A stretch of DNA of 64,000 nt from Pseudomonadota bacterium (GCA_002747435.1 PDPH01000051.1:19544-83543); one strand, 5' to 3'. Shown: positions 8,715 to 17,847, numbered from the stretch's first letter. The notes: generated from the letters alone by a model not told the origin. Translations and numbers: made by a program.

Positions 8715-9603
8715 GAGGTTTCTCCCGTGTTTCAGCGTATAAATAAGGCACAATAATCGCCGCAATCGTCATCAACATAATCATGGCGGAGGCTGCACCA
8801 ATGCCCATCTGATTACGGGTAAAAGTATAGGAATACATAAACGTTGCAGGCAATTCCGTCGCATTACCAGGGCCACCGCCGGTTAAAGCAACCACCAAGT
8901 CATACGCTTTAATCGCCATGTGTGCCAACACCACAAAAGCACTCAAAAATACGGCACGTAGCTGTGGAATAATAATGCGCCAATAGGTTTGGAAGGTAGA
9001 CGCACCATCTAATTGAGCCGCCTTGAGTTGTTCCTCATCAACCCCGCGTAAGCCCGCTAAAAACATAGCCATGACAAAACCGGAGGTTTGCCAAACACCG
9101 GCAATTACAACAGTATAAATCGCCATTTTAGGATCAATTAGCCAGTCAAAATTAAAACTTGTCCAGCCCCAATCCTGCATGGACTTTTCCAACCCTAGAC
9201 CTGGATTTAAAAACCATTTCCAAGCTGTTCCTGTAACGATAAAAGACAAGGCCATAGGGTATAGATAAACGGTACGTAAAAAGCCTTCTGTCCGAATTTT
9301 CTGATCCAGCAAAATCGCCAGAAACAAACCCAAAGCACCGCAAATCACAATATACAAAATGCCGAAAATAGCCAAATTGTCCAAGGCAATCTGCCAATTT
9401 AAGGTCTTCCACAAACGGGTATAATTATCCAGTCCGACAAATTCATAATTTGGCAACATCCTAGATCTACTTACAGACATATAAGCGGTGAACAGAATAA
9501 AGCCGTAAACAAAAAACAATGTAATCGCAAGCGACGGCGACAGCACCAGTTTGGGCAAATGTTCCCGCAACCAGTCGCCTCGACTTCGGTTTGTTTGCGT
9601 CAT
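8707..9603 (-). CDS. gtsB: Sugar ABC importer permease 1 (MalF/GtsB type)
   Basis: 298 residues from the ATG at 9603, which has a strong AGAGGAG ribosome site; the frame to 9702 reads back through a hairpin and is rejected. Six membrane helices; the EAA loop is VDEEQLKAAQLDGASTFQTYWRIIIPQL. Pairs with GtsC to form the channel. It is separated from the binding-protein gene by about 200 bases containing a GC-rich hairpin, which probably lowers permease expression relative to the binding protein. Confidence 0.9.
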   Translation of the reverse strand: MTQTNRSRGDWLREHLPKLVLSPSLAITLFFVYGFILFTAYMSVSRSRMLPNYEFVGLDNYTRLWKTLNWQIALDNLAIFGILYIVICGALGLFLAILLDQKIRTEGFLRTVYLYPMALSFIVTGTAWKWFLNPGLGLEKSMQDWGWTSFNFDWLIDPKMAIYTVVIAGVWQTSGFVMAMFLAGLRGVDEEQLKAAQLDGASTFQTYWRIIIPQLRAVFLSAFVVLAHMAIKAYDLVVALTGGGPGNATELPATFMYSYTFTRNQMGIGAASAMIMLMTIAAIIVPYLYAETREKPHG

Positions 9604-9632
9604 GGATAGCTCCTCTGGCGTGATAGTGAGTG

Positions 9633-9676
9633 AAAAAACAGAGCCCCCGCCCCCTTTACCTGTGGAAAAGGGGGCT
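9633..9676 (-). terminator. GC-rich hairpin with T-run between gtsA and gtsB (attenuator)
   Basis: Read on the minus strand, AGCCCCCTTT (9676-9667) can pair either with AAAGGGGG (9657-9650) or with the adjoining GGGGGCT (9648-9642); the latter is followed by CTG and TTTTTT. It lies within the operon, 30 bases before the gtsB start. The most likely role is partial termination, leaving more binding-protein mRNA than permease mRNA. Two alternative pairings share one arm. Confidence 0.65.
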
Positions 9677-9805
9677 GAATAGGTGAGGGTCTTTAATTTC
9701 ACAACAGCCTCGTAACAGAGGAAAGATCACCGACAAAAAAGGATTAAGCAAGATTCTTTCAGCTAGTAGGCTGAGACAAGAGCAAGACCCAACAAACCTC
9801 TAGTC

Positions 9806-11065
9806 TTAGTCTTTTGCCCCTTCCACCGCATCGACTAATTGCTGTACCGCATCTTCTGTAGATGTTTCTGAGTTAAAGAAATTGGTAACGACATCGAAAA
9901 CGGCGTTTTTAACCGCAGCAGGTGCGCCGTAGCCATGTGCCATAGAACCCAACAATGTATCGTTTTTCGCTGCTTCAGCAACGTCTTTCATACCTTTTTG
10001 GGCGCAAGCATCAAATTCAGCATCGTCACTCCCCATACGTGCAGGTACTGAACCTTTAACCTTATTGAATGCAATCTGGAAAGAAGGATCCATGACCGCC
10101 TTAGCCATTGCCAACTGCGCATCACGGCTAGCATCTGGTACTTTAAACATGACAAACTGGTCGGTATTGAATGGCACTGCGCCTTGAGTACCGGGGAAGC
10201 GGAAGCATAAGAACGCTTCATTAGGCTTTAAACCAGCATTAATAAACTCGCCCTTAGCCCAGTCGCCCATGATTTGCAAAGCAGCTTTACCTTCAATGAC
10301 CATAGCGGAAGCCAAGTTCCAATCACGACCTGAGAAGTTTTCATCCACATAACCACGCAACTGACGTAGACGCTCAAAAGCTGTTTTCATGGTATCTGAC
10401 CCCAGAGCGTCAGGGTCCAGATCCATAAAAGCTTTACGATAGAAGTCTGCACCACCAGTTGCTAGCACGATACCTTCAAACACGGTAGCATCTTGCCAAG
10501 CCTGACCGCCATGGGCTAGCGGTGTGTAACCTGCTTTTTTGGCTTTGTCCAAAACAGCAATGAATTCATCCCAATCTTTAGGTGGTTCGGTTACGCCCAG
10601 TCCATCCATGATTTTCTTATTCGCCCAAACCCAGTTGGTTGAGTGAATATTAACAGGAGCCGCAACCCAGTCGCCCTCATAACGCGAAAAATCCTGTACC
10701 GCACTTGGCACTAATTCAGCCCAGTTTTCTGCTTCAGCCAGCGCATTGAGATTGGCTGTTACCCCTTCAGAAGCCCAATCCCGAATATCAAAGCCCAACA
10801 TTTGTACTGCTGTTGGCGCATTGCCGGCTTGTACACGTGAGCGCAGTACAGTCATGGCATTGTTACCACCTCCCCCTGCGACAGGCATATCAATCCATTT
10901 AATACCTTGCTTTTCCAGGTTTTCTTTCAAAACGCCCAAAGCCTTAGCCTCACCACCGGATGTCCACCAGTGTAATACTTCCACTTCGGCTGCTTGAGTC
11001 GTAGTGACCAAGCCCACAGCAAGGACACTAGCCAATAGACTTTTTTTCAATACACCCATGGTCAT
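9806..11065 (-). CDS. gtsA: Sugar-binding protein of ABC importer (glucose type)
   Basis: 419 residues with a Sec signal peptide ending TTTQAA. The mature protein belongs to solute-binding family 1. Segments such as [40 protein letters not shown] and [11 protein letters not shown] follow pseudomonad glucose-binding GtsA closely, so glucose or a related hexose is the likely ligand. GAGGAG precedes the ATG at 11065 with an 8-base gap. First gene of the importer operon; the remnant of a LacI regulator lies directly upstream in the same orientation. Confidence 0.92.
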   Translation of the reverse strand: MTMGVLKKSLLASVLAVGLVTTTQAAEVEVLHWWTSGGEAKALGVLKENLEKQGIKWIDMPVAGGGGNNAMTVLRSRVQAGNAPTAVQMLGFDIRDWASEGVTANLNALAEAENWAELVPSAVQDFSRYEGDWVAAPVNIHSTNWVWANKKIMDGLGVTEPPKDWDEFIAVLDKAKKAGYTPLAHGGQAWQDATVFEGIVLATGGADFYRKAFMDLDPDALGSDTMKTAFERLRQLRGYVDENFSGRDWNLASAMVIEGKAALQIMGDWAKGEFINAGLKPNEAFLCFRFPGTQGAVPFNTDQFVMFKVPDASRDAQLAMAKAVMDPSFQIAFNKVKGSVPARMGSDDAEFDACAQKGMKDVAEAAKNDTLLGSMAHGYGAPAAVKNAVFDVVTNFFNSETSTEDAVQQLVDAVEGAKD

Positions 11066-11084
11066 TTATATCTCTCCTCAGTTT

Positions 11085-11430
11085 TAAACAGTCTGCGACG
11101 CAGATGCACGGAACCACATGGCACTCGCTAGGAACGCGCTGATCCCGCATATAAGTTTGTAATAACTCCAAAGCAACACTGGCAAAATCATCGGCTTTAA
11201 CACGAACTGATGTCCATGCTGGATTAGGTCAAATGCGCAAATGTTGGGTTGCTTGCTTTATAAATACCACGCAAAATACGCTCACGAATTTTAAGGCTAA
11301 CATGGGGACTCCCTTGAAGCACAAGAGAAACAGTGGATTTGGAAACACCGACATGCCATGCCACATCATGTAGTGTGACGCGCTTAGCTCCGATTACATT
11401 TGGAACGTTCCACCCTTTGGAGTCAGGCAT
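11085..11430 (-). pseudogene. LacI-family regulator, internally deleted remnant
   Basis: The ATG at 11430 has a good AGGAG site and opens a frame to 11224 carrying the LacI helix-turn-helix and hinge (KRVTLHDVAWHVGVSKSTVS). The frame then stops. Immediately after, in the +1 frame (about 11207-11085), I read WTSVRVKADDFASVALELL and CHVVPCICVADC. These match the very C-terminus of LacI regulators (TTVRV...A..LL...VVLPC..V.R.SC). So about 230 codons of the ligand-binding domain are missing between the two ends. The 68-residue product could still bind DNA weakly, but dimerisation and sugar sensing are lost. Placed upstream of the sugar-importer operon, it was probably its repressor. Confidence 0.8.
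11401..11412. promoter_or_regulatory. LacI-type operator palindrome, copy 1
   Basis: tggaacgttcca is a perfect 12-bp palindrome with the central CG typical of LacI/GalR operators. It lies inside the start of the lacI remnant, where it is read as codons 7-10 (W-N-V-P). Confidence 0.65.
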
Positions 11431-11564
11431 GGACACTACTCCTTTATCTAAACTAAACACTTAAATAATGCTTTAGATTACAGCTTGGTACAAAATTAGA
11501 TGCAAAATTAATCTGTTTTACAGATTATGCGCACTCCCCTGCGACGGAAATATAACAAAAAGAA

Positions 11565-11576
11565 TGGAACGTTCCA
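11565..11576. promoter_or_regulatory. LacI-type operator palindrome, copy 2
   Basis: An identical tggaacgttcca, 164 bases from copy 1 and upstream of both the lacI remnant (minus) and the secreted-protein gene (plus). Two identical copies flanking the promoter suggest looping repression. A further 7-bp inverted repeat (taatctg / cagatta, 11509-11527) lies between them. Confidence 0.65.
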
Positions 11577-11703
11577 ATACCTATAAAAATTTTACACGAG
11601 GTGCAGTTTATCTTAAGCAAGGCAACGGTGAACTATTATACTTTTGACTCAGTCTTATTTATACCGAACAAGGGCAGTATTCACTGATAGAAGGAAACTA
11701 AAG

Positions 11704-12294
11704 ATGAAATCAAGTTCATTATGGCGGACTTGCTTATTAAGCAGCCTCACTCTACTGACATTCTCAGCAGCACAAGCGGATGAACCCTACCTTATTAAAC
11801 TAGATGCCAAAATCAATAGTGCTGATACACCTATTCCTTTATATTTGAAGGCCGGTACTTATAGCGTTCGTCCCATTGGAAAAAGTCAAGGTGGCCTACA
11901 TGAGGCTTGGAGTGTATGGAGTCATACAAATTGTGAAAACACTCAGGGTTGTGAACGCACTACTCCCACTCGTTTTGTGGGTATGCACAATAACTATTAT
12001 GTTAGCTCGCCCCATCTGAGCCGTGTTTTGGTCGATCAACAACCCTTACCCATTGTTGATGAAATCCCCAAAGAGCGCACCGAGAGCTATTTTCTACAAA
12101 ACGCAGATACCCGTGCTTACGAGGTTACCGAGAAAAAAGTTTACCCCGATGAAGCCAGCGCACTTGCAGCGGCGCGCGCTTCTGTGTTTACGGTTGATGC
12201 AGCAGGGCGTGTTTATTTTGCTTTACTAGATAATAGTCGCCTGACTGACAATCGAGGTGGCATGAGCCTAGAAATTCGCAAAATCACAAACTAA
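11704..12294 (+). CDS. Secreted protein of unknown function
   Basis: 196 residues from the ATG at 11704, preceded by AGGAAACTAAAG; the frame from 11644 lacks support. A Sec signal peptide (MKSSSLWRTCLLSSLTLLTF, cleavage after SAAQA) leads to a mature domain of about 170 residues. It contains one Cys pair (NCENTQGCER) that could form a disulfide and ends in IRKITN. No family recognised. It is divergent from the lacI remnant and lies downstream of the second operator palindrome, so it may once have shared that regulation. A strong hairpin follows the gene. Confidence 0.8.
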   Translation: MKSSSLWRTCLLSSLTLLTFSAAQADEPYLIKLDAKINSADTPIPLYLKAGTYSVRPIGKSQGGLHEAWSVWSHTNCENTQGCERTTPTRFVGMHNNYYVSSPHLSRVLVDQQPLPIVDEIPKERTESYFLQNADTRAYEVTEKKVYPDEASALAAARASVFTVDAAGRVYFALLDNSRLTDNRGGMSLEIRKITN

Positions 12295-12297
12295 CTG

Positions 12298-12329
12298 AAT
12301 CAAGGGCAGTTTTAACTGCCCTTGATTTT
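12298..12329 (+). terminator. Rho-independent terminator
   Basis: 13-bp perfect stem (aatcaagggcagt / actgcccttgatt) with a 4-base loop, starting just after the stop of the secreted-protein gene and ending in TTTT. Confidence 0.85.
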
Positions 12330-12624
12330 CCCACCTCATTCCTGACTTGCCACATAATGGGGGCAAACATCGCATCCGCATGGCTAAACGCACCATTGCT
12401 CTACCTAAATGAGCGGCAATTAGCGGCTTTTTTAGAAGTGGTTCAGGCATAAGCGAATAAGCGCTCAGCTCCTATTCACCTGAAAAACGGTAAAACCCTA
12501 AAGTTCTACCTAAGAAGACAGCTAAACGTCGACGTGTTAACTTAAATTACTGACACAACATTAATTTATTAATGCTAAAGTGTTATTTGAAAACACTGAA
12601 GCATTTTTACTGAGTACCATCTCA
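12330..12624. other. Intergenic region before the DUF2157 gene
   Basis: About 295 bases holding no gene I can support. A 31-codon frame at 12357-12452 (MGANIASAWLNAPLLYLNER...) resembles nothing firmly. The promoter of the DUF2157 gene should lie near the AT-rich end (12540-12580), but no clear boxes are seen. Confidence 0.4.
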
Positions 12625-13827
12625 ATGGCTAACATCAACAAAAAATTGAATATCTGGGAAGAAGAAGGTCTGATCAGCGAAGAGCAGACGCAAGCTATTT
12701 TAGCCTTTGAAAACCAAGATAATAAAGGACAAAGCAACTGGTGGCTTTATAGCTTGCTGATTTTGGGTGTAGCCATTATTGGTTTGGGTATTATCTCCAT
12801 CATTGCGGCTAATTGGGCTCTGATCAGCGATGAAGTCAAACTTGGCAGTGCTTTCCTGCTTTTAGGCGTTATGGCAGCAGCTATTGTCTGGCTGCAATCT
12901 CGTCCAGTAACGCCTTGGTTTGATACACTGATTGCTGCCTTTATGCTCATGTGTTTAGCTACCATAGGGCTGATTGCACAGATTTACCATGTACAAGGCA
13001 AATGGTATCAAGCCTTATTGCTCTGGGGTGTTATTAGCTTTCCGTTGGCGACTTTTGCACGCCATTTATTGATTCCTTTCTTCTGGGTAAGTTTGTTCTT
13101 GCACGGTTTGGTATGGAGTAGCATAGATTTAACTACAGTACGCCACTCGCGTGATTTATATCAGGAACTACCAGCAATCTTATTACTAGCGCCTTTACTT
13201 GCCGCTGTTTTTTATCTGCTAGGGCAACGGCTAAGTATGCTGGCAAAGTTTCGTAGCAGCTTCTATTTCTGGTTTCAGATCAGCCTCTTGGTTGCCCTAG
13301 TCGCCATTGACTTAATTCGCTCGGGTGGAGAGAGCCAAAACTTTGTCACCGCTTGGTATATTCCTGCCTGGATTGCAGCCACAGCCTTAGCTGCATTGAT
13401 TCTAAGCAACCCTGCTTACCGAATTTTAAACAAAGCCTTATTACTTGCCGCCCTAAGCTTGCTATTATTGTATTACATACCTGATTGGTTCTTTACCGGC
13501 ACAACCCGTTATACCTTTAGCGCGATTGAGGCTAACCAACAAGCGAGTTTGTTCTTTGCTGATGATTTGCGCGCTCCTGTACTCACTATAATGATCTTAT
13601 TTCTGTATGCGATTCATACCGCCAACAGTGGGCGTCATCGCACTTTTAACCTAATCACTTTTTTAATCGGCTTGCGCTTTGTCGTGCTTTATTTTCAAGC
13701 AATGGGAGGCTTGGCAGCAACTGGTCTGGGGCTGATTATCTCCGGCTTGCTCATTATTGGCATTGCTTGGTTCTGGTATCGCAGCCGTGATTACTTGCAA
13801 CGCTGGAGCAAGGAGTTAAGCAAATGA
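12625..13827 (+). CDS. DUF2157 membrane protein
   Basis: 400 residues from the ATG at 12625. I preferred this over 12580 because DUF2157 proteins begin with a short helical segment like LNIWEEEGLISEEQTQAIL, seen here at residues 8-26. After that come about 11 membrane helices. DUF2157 proteins are inner-membrane proteins of unknown function and very often precede a GDYXXLXY-domain gene, as here: the stop overlaps the next start in ATGA. The ribosome site is weak. Confidence 0.88.
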   Translation: MANINKKLNIWEEEGLISEEQTQAILAFENQDNKGQSNWWLYSLLILGVAIIGLGIISIIAANWALISDEVKLGSAFLLLGVMAAAIVWLQSRPVTPWFDTLIAAFMLMCLATIGLIAQIYHVQGKWYQALLLWGVISFPLATFARHLLIPFFWVSLFLHGLVWSSIDLTTVRHSRDLYQELPAILLLAPLLAAVFYLLGQRLSMLAKFRSSFYFWFQISLLVALVAIDLIRSGGESQNFVTAWYIPAWIAATALAALILSNPAYRILNKALLLAALSLLLLYYIPDWFFTGTTRYTFSAIEANQQASLFFADDLRAPVLTIMILFLYAIHTANSGRHRTFNLITFLIGLRFVVLYFQAMGGLAATGLGLIISGLLIIGIAWFWYRSRDYLQRWSKELSK

Positions 13828-14321
13828 ATAAAGTACGTTTAAAACTCATTGCTGTCCTATTATTCCCAATAGTGGTCTTGGCCGCTAATGCTTGGATGAA
13901 TCAACAACAGCGTGATTCGGGTAAAGAAATGACTTTTCCGATTCAAGGCTTTGATCCACGCGATATGCTCTCAGGGCATTATTTGGTGTTTGAGATTGAT
14001 TATGGTATTGATGCTGGCAATGGCTGCCCTGCATCGGATATTGTCGCAACCCTTTGTCTACAGCCAGAAAAACGTGTTTATCCCAGCGATGAGCTACCAC
14101 CGAAATGCTCGCTGTATCTACAGGGTCATTGCAATAATCAAGGTCAGTTCAGCGCCGGACTGGAGCGCTTTTATATCCCTCAAGAAATCGCCAGCGCACT
14201 AGAAGAAAAAATACGTGATGGTAAAGCTGAAGTCATATTGTCCATTGATAACAACGGCCATGCAGTAATTCGAGACTTGCTGATTGAGAAACAAAGCTGG
14301 AAAAAAATGCTTCAAGAATAA
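13824..14321 (+). CDS. GDYXXLXY-domain protein
   Basis: 165 residues with an N-terminal membrane anchor or signal (MNKVRLKLIAVLLFPIVVLA). The family signature appears as DPRDMLSGHYLVFEIDY (about residues 45-61), matching the GDYxxLxY pattern with SGHYLVFEIDY. Its start overlaps the DUF2157 stop, and the two genes are regularly found together, so they probably make a membrane complex. The function is unknown. Two Cys pairs lie in the middle (CPAS...TLC and PPKCSL...GHC). Confidence 0.85.
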   Translation: MNKVRLKLIAVLLFPIVVLAANAWMNQQQRDSGKEMTFPIQGFDPRDMLSGHYLVFEIDYGIDAGNGCPASDIVATLCLQPEKRVYPSDELPPKCSLYLQGHCNNQGQFSAGLERFYIPQEIASALEEKIRDGKAEVILSIDNNGHAVIRDLLIEKQSWKKMLQE

Positions 14322-14411
14322 CAAATTACTTGGAGCATAACATAAGTGCAGCAGAATAAAGCTTTACCTTGGTAAATTGATGGTCGGTATGATGAACCCG
14401 TACTTGATAGC

Positions 14412-14816
14412 TCATTCAGCAAATTGATAATAAGCCGCATTTAAAAAAGCAGCCACTTGAGCCACTTCATTAGCACTCAGCGGTTCAGCTAGATTTGCAT
14501 TGCAACGTGACACTTGATTGCCCAATTGCTCACGGTTTTTTATTTTACGCTCGACACGCTGATAAACTTGAGCATCATGGCAACTGATACAGTTTGCTTT
14601 ATACAAACGCTTGCCCCATTTAGTCTCCGCGTTTAAAACAATGGGTGTGACCTCGCCGCTACGCGACTTAATCAGCTCAATTTCCGGTTCATTGTACTGA
14701 TCAAGGTTCGTGTTTGTTGCTGTGGATGATGCTGGTGTCACTTGTTCGCCGCAAGCAGTCAATATTAACCCCATCAGCAAGCAGCCGCTCAAGATCCATT
14801 CATTCTTGTCACTCAT
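14412..14816 (-). CDS. Lipoprotein monoheme cytochrome c
   Basis: 134 residues. A signal peptide with lipobox LTAC (Cys22) is followed by a single heme-binding motif CISCH (about residues 76-80) and the terminal helix AQVAAFLNAAYYQF typical of small class-I-like cytochromes c. There is no Met or His after the CISCH motif to act as the second axial heme ligand; the only obvious candidate is the Cys in VSRCNANL. It sits alone, with no oxidase or dehydrogenase next to it. Role as periplasmic electron carrier or sensor is inference. Confidence 0.85.
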   Translation of the reverse strand: MSDKNEWILSGCLLMGLILTACGEQVTPASSTATNTNLDQYNEPEIELIKSRSGEVTPIVLNAETKWGKRLYKANCISCHDAQVYQRVERKIKNREQLGNQVSRCNANLAEPLSANEVAQVAAFLNAAYYQFAE

Positions 14817-14859
14817 GGTGATCTCTCAGAGTTTGATATATAACAACATCTTATTGTTT

Positions 14860-14873
14860 ATCATTTAAATGAT
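14860..14873. promoter_or_regulatory. 14-bp AT-rich palindrome upstream of cytochrome gene
   Basis: atcatttaaatgat is a perfect palindrome 44 bases upstream of the cytochrome start and 19 bases from the waaA stop. A possible operator; no known consensus is matched. Confidence 0.35.
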
Positions 14874-14891
14874 GACGCATTAAGCCCTTCT

Positions 14892-16169
14892 CTATTCATT
14901 ATCCATTATAGATCGAATCGTCTGCATGAGCCGCCCCACGACTCCTTGGTGTTGCATTAAAAATTGCTGAGCAGCCTTGCCTGCTGCTTGACGCTTTTCA
15001 TTATTACTCAACCAGTCTAGCAAATGATGAGACAAATCACTCGCAGATTCAACCTGAATGGCTCCCCCAACGGCAATCAAGGCAGGATAAATATCACGGG
15101 TATTATGCGTATAAGGCCCGGTCAACACTGGCACTCCCCAAATAGCGGCCTCTAGTGGATTGTGCCCCCCCACATCGACCAAGCTGCCGCCAATAAAAGC
15201 CATATCCGCGAGTGCATACCAAAAGACCAATTCACCCATGCTATCCCCTAGCAACACAGCCGTTGTAGGCTCAGGCTGGCGTGCTTCACTGCGGCGCACC
15301 GCGCTTAAATGCTGCGCACGACACAACTCAGCTACACTATCAAAACGTTCAGGATGGCGCGGTACTAAAATCAATAATACATCAGGCCAGTGTTGGCGCA
15401 ATTGCTGCTGGACTTGTAGCAAACAAGTTTCTTCTCCCGCATGGGTGCTACCAGCTACCCAAACCCGTCGTTGTCCCCACTGAGCGCGTAAAGCCTGAGC
15501 TGTTTCAGTTATAGCCGAATTAATTCTCAAATCAAATTTAATATTACCGCTCACCTGCACCTTGGACGAGGGTGCACCTAGCTGCTGAAAACGCCTAGCA
15601 TCTTCATTTTCTCGTGCTGCGATTACTGTAATCGCTTGCAAAGTTTCCCGCACCAAAGCTGCTAAATGCTGATAGCCCCGCATAGAGCGTTCCGACAAAC
15701 GCGCATTAAGTAATAGCAATGGAATGTGGCGCTGCGCACAAGCAGCATATAAATTAGGCCATAACTCTGTTTCCATAACTAGAAATAAGCGGGGTTGCAC
15801 CTGATTTAAAAAACGCTGCACTGCATCAGGTAAATCATACGGCAAATAACTATGAGCGACTCGCTCACCCAATAAACGCCGCACAGTATCGGAGCCTGTG
15901 GGCGTAATAGAGGTTAGCCACAAAGTGTGCTCGGGAAACTCAAGCAATAATTGCTCAGCCAAAGGAAGCGCCGCCATGGTTTCGCCCACTGAGACGACAT
16001 GTAAGACAATGACGGGACACCCCGTTTTAGGAAAGCGCGTTAAAGCGAGTCGTTCCGACCAGCGTTGTCGATAGGCTGGATTAGCACGCCCCCGCCACCA
16101 TAGGCGCAGAAAAACAAACGGTAAGATTAAATAAAGCACGAGGGAATACACTAAACGCCTAATACTCAT
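14892..16169 (-). CDS. waaA: 3-deoxy-D-manno-octulosonic acid (Kdo) transferase
   Basis: 425 residues from the ATG at 16169, where the family N-terminus (membrane anchor IRRLVYSLVLYLILPFVF) begins; a GTG at 16193 would add eight residues. WaaA (GT30) adds Kdo from CMP-Kdo to lipid IVA at the inner membrane, starting LPS core assembly. Visible markers are RQRWSERL near the N-terminus, the SVGE segment, ETELWPNLY with the conserved Glu, LLLNARLSERSMRGY and GGSLVDVGGHNPLE in the C-terminal nucleotide-sugar domain. It lies 29 bases after a membrane-protein gene and probably forms an operon with it. Confidence 0.95.
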   Translation of the reverse strand: MSIRRLVYSLVLYLILPFVFLRLWWRGRANPAYRQRWSERLALTRFPKTGCPVIVLHVVSVGETMAALPLAEQLLLEFPEHTLWLTSITPTGSDTVRRLLGERVAHSYLPYDLPDAVQRFLNQVQPRLFLVMETELWPNLYAACAQRHIPLLLLNARLSERSMRGYQHLAALVRETLQAITVIAARENEDARRFQQLGAPSSKVQVSGNIKFDLRINSAITETAQALRAQWGQRRVWVAGSTHAGEETCLLQVQQQLRQHWPDVLLILVPRHPERFDSVAELCRAQHLSAVRRSEARQPEPTTAVLLGDSMGELVFWYALADMAFIGGSLVDVGGHNPLEAAIWGVPVLTGPYTHNTRDIYPALIAVGGAIQVESASDLSHHLLDWLSNNEKRQAAGKAAQQFLMQHQGVVGRLMQTIRSIMDNE

Positions 16170-16198
16170 AAACGTAACCGTATTCCCCGCCACTGAGC

Positions 16199-16891
16199 TT
16201 ATGTAAAGATATTTTTATAAGCGCTATACGCAGCGCCCATGACGACTGGGAACAGTATTAAGAATCCTAAGCCAAACGGAATGGCAGCAATAAAAGACAA
16301 CACCAAGTAAATCAACATAAACAGCAAAAAAGCCCCCATATTTTGCAAGCTACCCACAAAGCTGTTTTTGACGGCTTCGATCGGCGGCATGTTTTTAAAC
16401 AGAACCAAGGCTGGTGCAAAAAAGAACAGCATGTTCATAAATACAAAAATCAACATGCCGATTATAAGATTGCCAGAACCTAAAGTTGACAGGTCAGAAT
16501 AACTACCCGGGGTACTGGTCGTCACGGTAGATAAGCTACTTGTTCCCATGACAAGGCCAACAATAACACTCAATACTAGTAACACTAGACCTAAAATCAA
16601 TAAAGGCGTGCGCTTTTCCGCATGATTCATGGCAAAAAACAAATCGCCTATCTCAACCATTACGCCCTTGTCTGCTTTACGGGCAGCATGCAGCAAACCA
16701 GCCTGAAAAATTGGCAATAGCAAACTGATAAGCAACATACCCAACCAAGGAATAAAGGCAAGCGCTAGGATAATCAATCCTAAAATCAGCGTCATGACTA
16801 CCCAGTCCATTTTATCAATGGCAAAGGTTTTCCAGCCGTCCTTAAACCACTCAAGGGCTTGCCCTGCGTCCACTTTTCTGATGCTAGACAT
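16199..16891 (-). CDS. BPSS1780-type inner-membrane protein
   Basis: 230 residues from the ATG at 16891, chosen because AGGAG sits 8 bases upstream and the family starts MSSIRKVDAGQALEWFKDGW. About six membrane helices, with a Gly/Phe-rich loop ending GAAYSAYKNIF. This is the BPSS1780 family of membrane proteins, of unknown function. It is followed by waaA, so co-transcription with LPS synthesis is likely. The longer frame to 16993 is unsupported. Confidence 0.85.
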   Translation of the reverse strand: MSSIRKVDAGQALEWFKDGWKTFAIDKMDWVVMTLILGLIILALAFIPWLGMLLISLLLPIFQAGLLHAARKADKGVMVEIGDLFFAMNHAEKRTPLLILGLVLLVLSVIVGLVMGTSSLSTVTTSTPGSYSDLSTLGSGNLIIGMLIFVFMNMLFFFAPALVLFKNMPPIEAVKNSFVGSLQNMGAFLLFMLIYLVLSFIAAIPFGLGFLILFPVVMGAAYSAYKNIFT

Positions 16892-17115
16892 AAGCATTAC
16901 TCCTGTCATTTGTTCTTTTAAAACAGTGCCAGACGTTTCAAAGCGCACAGCATAACATGCCACCTTGCCTGAACAAGCAAATTGACTCAGCAATCAACGC
17001 TTGACCAAAACACTTGACCAAGAAAACAGACTGGTTTTCATACAAGTGCCAATGGTATGCTTTCACCTTCCAAGGGCATAATTTCACCTGTTGTAATTTA
17101 GGTTAATCCAAGAGC

Positions 17116-17847
17116 ATGACAAAGCCGGTCAACATTATCTGTATGAAATGGGGCAATAAATACGGCGCCAATTATGTAAACCGTTTATATGCCATGATTG
17201 ACCGACATATCACCTTACCTTTTCAGCTAACTTGTTTTACCGATGATGCCAATGGTATTTGCACCGAAGTGCGTGTTTGTGCCTTACCTCCTTTGGATTT
17301 GCCACCCGGTACTCCCGAACGTGGCTGGAACAAATTAACCACTTTACAAGAAAACCTAGGTGGACTAGAGGGTGAAGCACTCTTTCTCGACCTTGATGTT
17401 GTTATTGTTGCCAATATTGATGAATTTTTCACTTATCCCGCGCAATTTGCCATTATCCGCGATGCCAAGTTAGGTAAACGCTTGATTGGCAACTCGTCAG
17501 TATATCGCTTCAAAATTGGCCGCTACGCTGATATTTTGCGACACTTTCGCACGCATTTCGCCCGAATACAGCAAACTTATCGCAATGAACAAGCTTACCT
17601 GTCTGCTGAAATACACAAACGCGGTGAGTTGAGTTTTTGGCCAGAAAGTTGGTGTTCCAGCTTTAAATACCACTGTATGTCTGCTTGGCCCTTAGCTTAT
17701 TGGCAAAATGCCAGTATTCCGGCAGCGGCCAAAATCATTATTTTTCACGGTCACCCAGAACCGCACGAAGCCATCGCGGGCATTACTCACAAATGGTATC
17801 GTCCGGTGCGTCCTACCGCTTGGGTTGCCGAGTATTGGCGTGAATAA
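17116..17847 (+). CDS. Glycosyltransferase, GT-A fold
   Basis: 243 residues. The DxD metal-binding motif is DLD in ALFLDLDVVIVAN (about residues 92-104). NIICMKWGNKYGANYVNRLY at the N-terminus is typical of a small family of bacterial glycosyltransferases with a GT8-like fold. C-terminal IIIFHGHPEPHEA contributes a conserved His. First gene of a five-gene run of sugar-transfer proteins (17.1-21.2 kb), most likely building LOS core or another surface glycan. Donor and acceptor cannot be read from sequence. Confidence 0.85.
   Translation: MTKPVNIICMKWGNKYGANYVNRLYAMIDRHITLPFQLTCFTDDANGICTEVRVCALPPLDLPPGTPERGWNKLTTLQENLGGLEGEALFLDLDVVIVANIDEFFTYPAQFAIIRDAKLGKRLIGNSSVYRFKIGRYADILRHFRTHFARIQQTYRNEQAYLSAEIHKRGELSFWPESWCSSFKYHCMSAWPLAYWQNASIPAAAKIIIFHGHPEPHEAIAGITHKWYRPVRPTAWVAEYWRE

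Noticed and set aside
12357..12452. 31-codon frame (GANIASAWLNAPLLYLNERQ...) that faintly recalls a ParS/MbcA-type antitoxin end
   Set aside because: No ribosome site, too short, and the similarity rests on a few residues only.
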